Translations under genes and position numbers: made by a program | Origin: a virus | Length of the DNA: 28,322 bases | Strand: one strand, 5' to 3' | IMG/VR virus record: IMGVR_UViG_3300037246_001295 | Span: 1 to 28,322 of that record | In this document: positions 26,905 to 28,322 of the stretch, in pieces | Position numbering within the stretch: position 1 is the stretch's first letter | Layout: the number at the start of each line of letters is the position of its first letter | Notes under the pieces: model-generated | What the model was told of the DNA's origin: nothing | What the model saw: the letters and a program-made list of their open reading frames with translations, nothing else | Database searches by the model: none

Positions 26905-27804
26905 ATGGGTATTTCATGTAGCATTACACCGCTAGAAAATGCGACAAAAAAATTAAAAGATTTAAAAGGAACTAAAAAAGGACTACCAGAATACTTACAA
27001 ATGGGAGCGGCATGGAAAGTATTTGGTAAATGGATGGTGGCATCCGGTCAATCAGATCAGAACGAAGTTAAAATAGGAAATTATTTAAAAAAGTCGGGGC
27101 ACGTGTGTATAGTTCTTAGAGGTATTGGATTTAGCATGTATTTTTATGAACTTATTGGTGATTTTGAGCCTGAACAGTATGAGATTTTTAACGTTATAAG
27201 ATTTTATCTTGACAGAGTACTAGTAACTAACCAGTATGTGAGTTATAAGTTAGGGTTTTTCTTGAGAAAAGAAGGGTGGGTTGGAGAAGTGTTTCCAAAA
27301 TTTTTCGCACAATATCCTGAAAAGAAAATAGGTGATTACTCGGACGAGATAGACGATGATATAGAGAGATATTCAAACATAGAGTATGTACATAAGAATA
27401 TTAATAGAAAGCAATTACATGGCAGTATTATTTCACCGACTAAGAGCAAAATGAAGTATGATATAAAGGGATGTTATGTTGCACTGCTGTCGATTTTTAA
27501 TACTATAAAACATACAATACCACAAGATAATCTGATAATTATAGAAGATTTAATTGAGAGATGTGAGCATGGATACTTTCTTGGATTCTTATTAGAAAAA
27601 ACTCTGGAGGATTTTGAGAAGAAATATCCCGGAACCAAAAACGCTGGAGATGCAACAGAAACTTTTATTAGACAAAAGTTAAAAAAATACACAATAGGCA
27701 GAGAAAATAGAGTCACAACTGCAACCAAGGAAGCTTTTGGTTTAACGCCGGATATAGTTGAAAGACTTAATAGAATGTTTATATATAAGAAGGTGGTAAT
27801 ATGA
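26905..27804 (+). CDS. Hypothetical protein in the glycan operon, 299 residues
   Basis: No family is recognised. The protein is helical and basic with aromatic-rich strands in the middle (VCIVLRGIGFSMYFYELIGD) and a Lys-rich C-terminal third containing TTATKEAFGLTPDIVERLNR. No membrane helix or signal peptide is visible. ATG 26905 follows AGGGGGAT. Its stop overlaps the next gene (ATGA), so it belongs to the sugar operon by position. A helper or acceptor protein for the transferases is possible, not shown. Confidence 0.65.
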   Translation: MGISCSITPLENATKKLKDLKGTKKGLPEYLQMGAAWKVFGKWMVASGQSDQNEVKIGNYLKKSGHVCIVLRGIGFSMYFYELIGDFEPEQYEIFNVIRFYLDRVLVTNQYVSYKLGFFLRKEGWVGEVFPKFFAQYPEKKIGDYSDEIDDDIERYSNIEYVHKNINRKQLHGSIISPTKSKMKYDIKGCYVALLSIFNTIKHTIPQDNLIIIEDLIERCEHGYFLGFLLEKTLEDFEKKYPGTKNAGDATETFIRQKLKKYTIGRENRVTTATKEAFGLTPDIVERLNRMFIYKKVVI

Positions 27805-28322
27805 TTATACACACTTATTTTACAGAAGGATATTATCCATGGGCAGAATTTTTCATAAGAACTTTAAAGCGTTCTAATGGAGAAGAAAATAAACTGATAA
27901 TGTCTTCCAGAAATTTAAATAAGAAAAGAATCAACTCTTTGAAGAAGTTGTATAAAAACATAGAGGTGAGGAATAAAGATTTAGATTATAAACAGATGGC
28001 TAAGAAAGCTCAAGTTTCTGAAGAAAGACTAATGGTGATGAAAAATCAGATGGAAACAGTTAAGATAAACAAGAATAACTGGGTATGGAAGTTAATGGTG
28101 TCGGCTGAAGATAGGATCAAGGAAATAAGAGAAGTACTTTTGAGTTTGGAGGATGGTGAAAATATGTTGAATCTTGATATTGATACGTATATAAGACGCC
28201 CTCTTGATTCTTGGTTTGATATAGTAAAAGAGAATGACTTCACTTCTATATTCAGGATAGAGAAACAAATGAGAAAATTTGGCTTCCTTAAAAAGAAGGC
28301 TTATTTGATTATTTGCTGTATA
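27801..28322 (+). CDS. Partial GT-A-like glycosyltransferase (cut by window end)
   Basis: ATG 27801 has AGAAGGTGG upstream and overlaps the previous stop. 174 codons are open to the window edge. The N-terminus MIIHTYFTEGYYPWAEFFIR resembles the first strand and helix of nucleotide-diphospho-sugar transferases. LNLDIDTYIRRPLDSW supplies a D-x-D metal-binding motif after a hydrophobic strand, a hallmark of the GT-A fold. The C-terminal part is missing, so family and completeness cannot be judged. Confidence 0.7.
   Translation, partial: MIIHTYFTEGYYPWAEFFIRTLKRSNGEENKLIMSSRNLNKKRINSLKKLYKNIEVRNKDLDYKQMAKKAQVSEERLMVMKNQMETVKINKNNWVWKLMVSAEDRIKEIREVLLSLEDGENMLNLDIDTYIRRPLDSWFDIVKENDFTSIFRIEKQMRKFGFLKKKAYLIICCI

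Noticed and set aside
1-28322. CRISPR arrays, tRNA genes, integrase or insertion sequences
   Set aside because: No regularly spaced repeats, no tRNA-like T-loop and stem sets, and no transposase or integrase motifs were seen while reading.

Overview
This window reads as part of a lytic, T4-related tailed-phage genome (Caudoviricetes, myovirus-like). Every supported gene lies on the + strand. Genes are short and tightly packed, with many ATGA and TAATG stop/start overlaps. The DNA is AT-rich. Recognisable T4-type genes are the single-stranded DNA-binding protein gp32 (342-1364), RNase H/5' nuclease (5309-6223) and primase gp61 (12869-13933). I see no tRNA, integrase, transposase or CRISPR array. 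The host cannot be named; the promoters look like ordinary bacterial sigma-70 sites.

Layout. 1-217: end of an unidentified gene and a strong terminator. 221-5275: gp32, an Hsp20 chaperone, a gap with possible structured RNA and a terminator, a run of Lys/Gly-rich microprotein ORFs, a cyclic-phosphate-processing receiver (cREC) protein, a putative PD-(D/E)XK nuclease and four unknowns. 5309-11197: RNase H, a DUF4326 protein, several small zinc-ribbon proteins, a GC-rich potentially structured RNA segment (about 6925-6999), an archaeal-like thymidylate synthase, a B12-dependent (class II) ribonucleotide reductase and a small HTH protein. 11260-15254: an SPFH/Band 7 membrane protein, a small membrane protein, primase, and two less certain genes.

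15254-20404 is the most unusual region. Ten of its fourteen genes encode proteins whose N-termini end in a [LI]-x-E motif within residues 7-14, most as M-x4-[YF]-[LI]-x-E. This resembles the capsid-targeting sequence that T4 gp21 protease removes from internal proteins (IPI-III, Alt). The set is therefore a candidate battery of packaged and injected effector or head-core proteins. One member (16733-17146) looks like a small ADP-ribosyltransferase. Interspersed are two FmdB-type zinc ribbons, a tiny membrane protein and a Dam-like methylase.

20404-28322: a secreted small protein, a second Dam-like methylase, then a glycan operon with a UDP-sulfoquinovose synthase (SqdB/SQD1) homologue, a sulfotransferase-like protein and four putative glycosyltransferases, the last cut by the window end. 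Together they suggest phage-directed synthesis of a sulfur-bearing glycan on the virion or host surface.

Four promoters share the layout TTTACT-N17-TATAAT (or TAAAAT) and a fifth has TTTACA-N17-TATTAT. They sit before gp32, the microprotein run, RNase H, SPFH and the first Dam gene, so the window is probably divided into at least five host-polymerase transcription units. All function assignments come from reading motifs by eye, with no database search.
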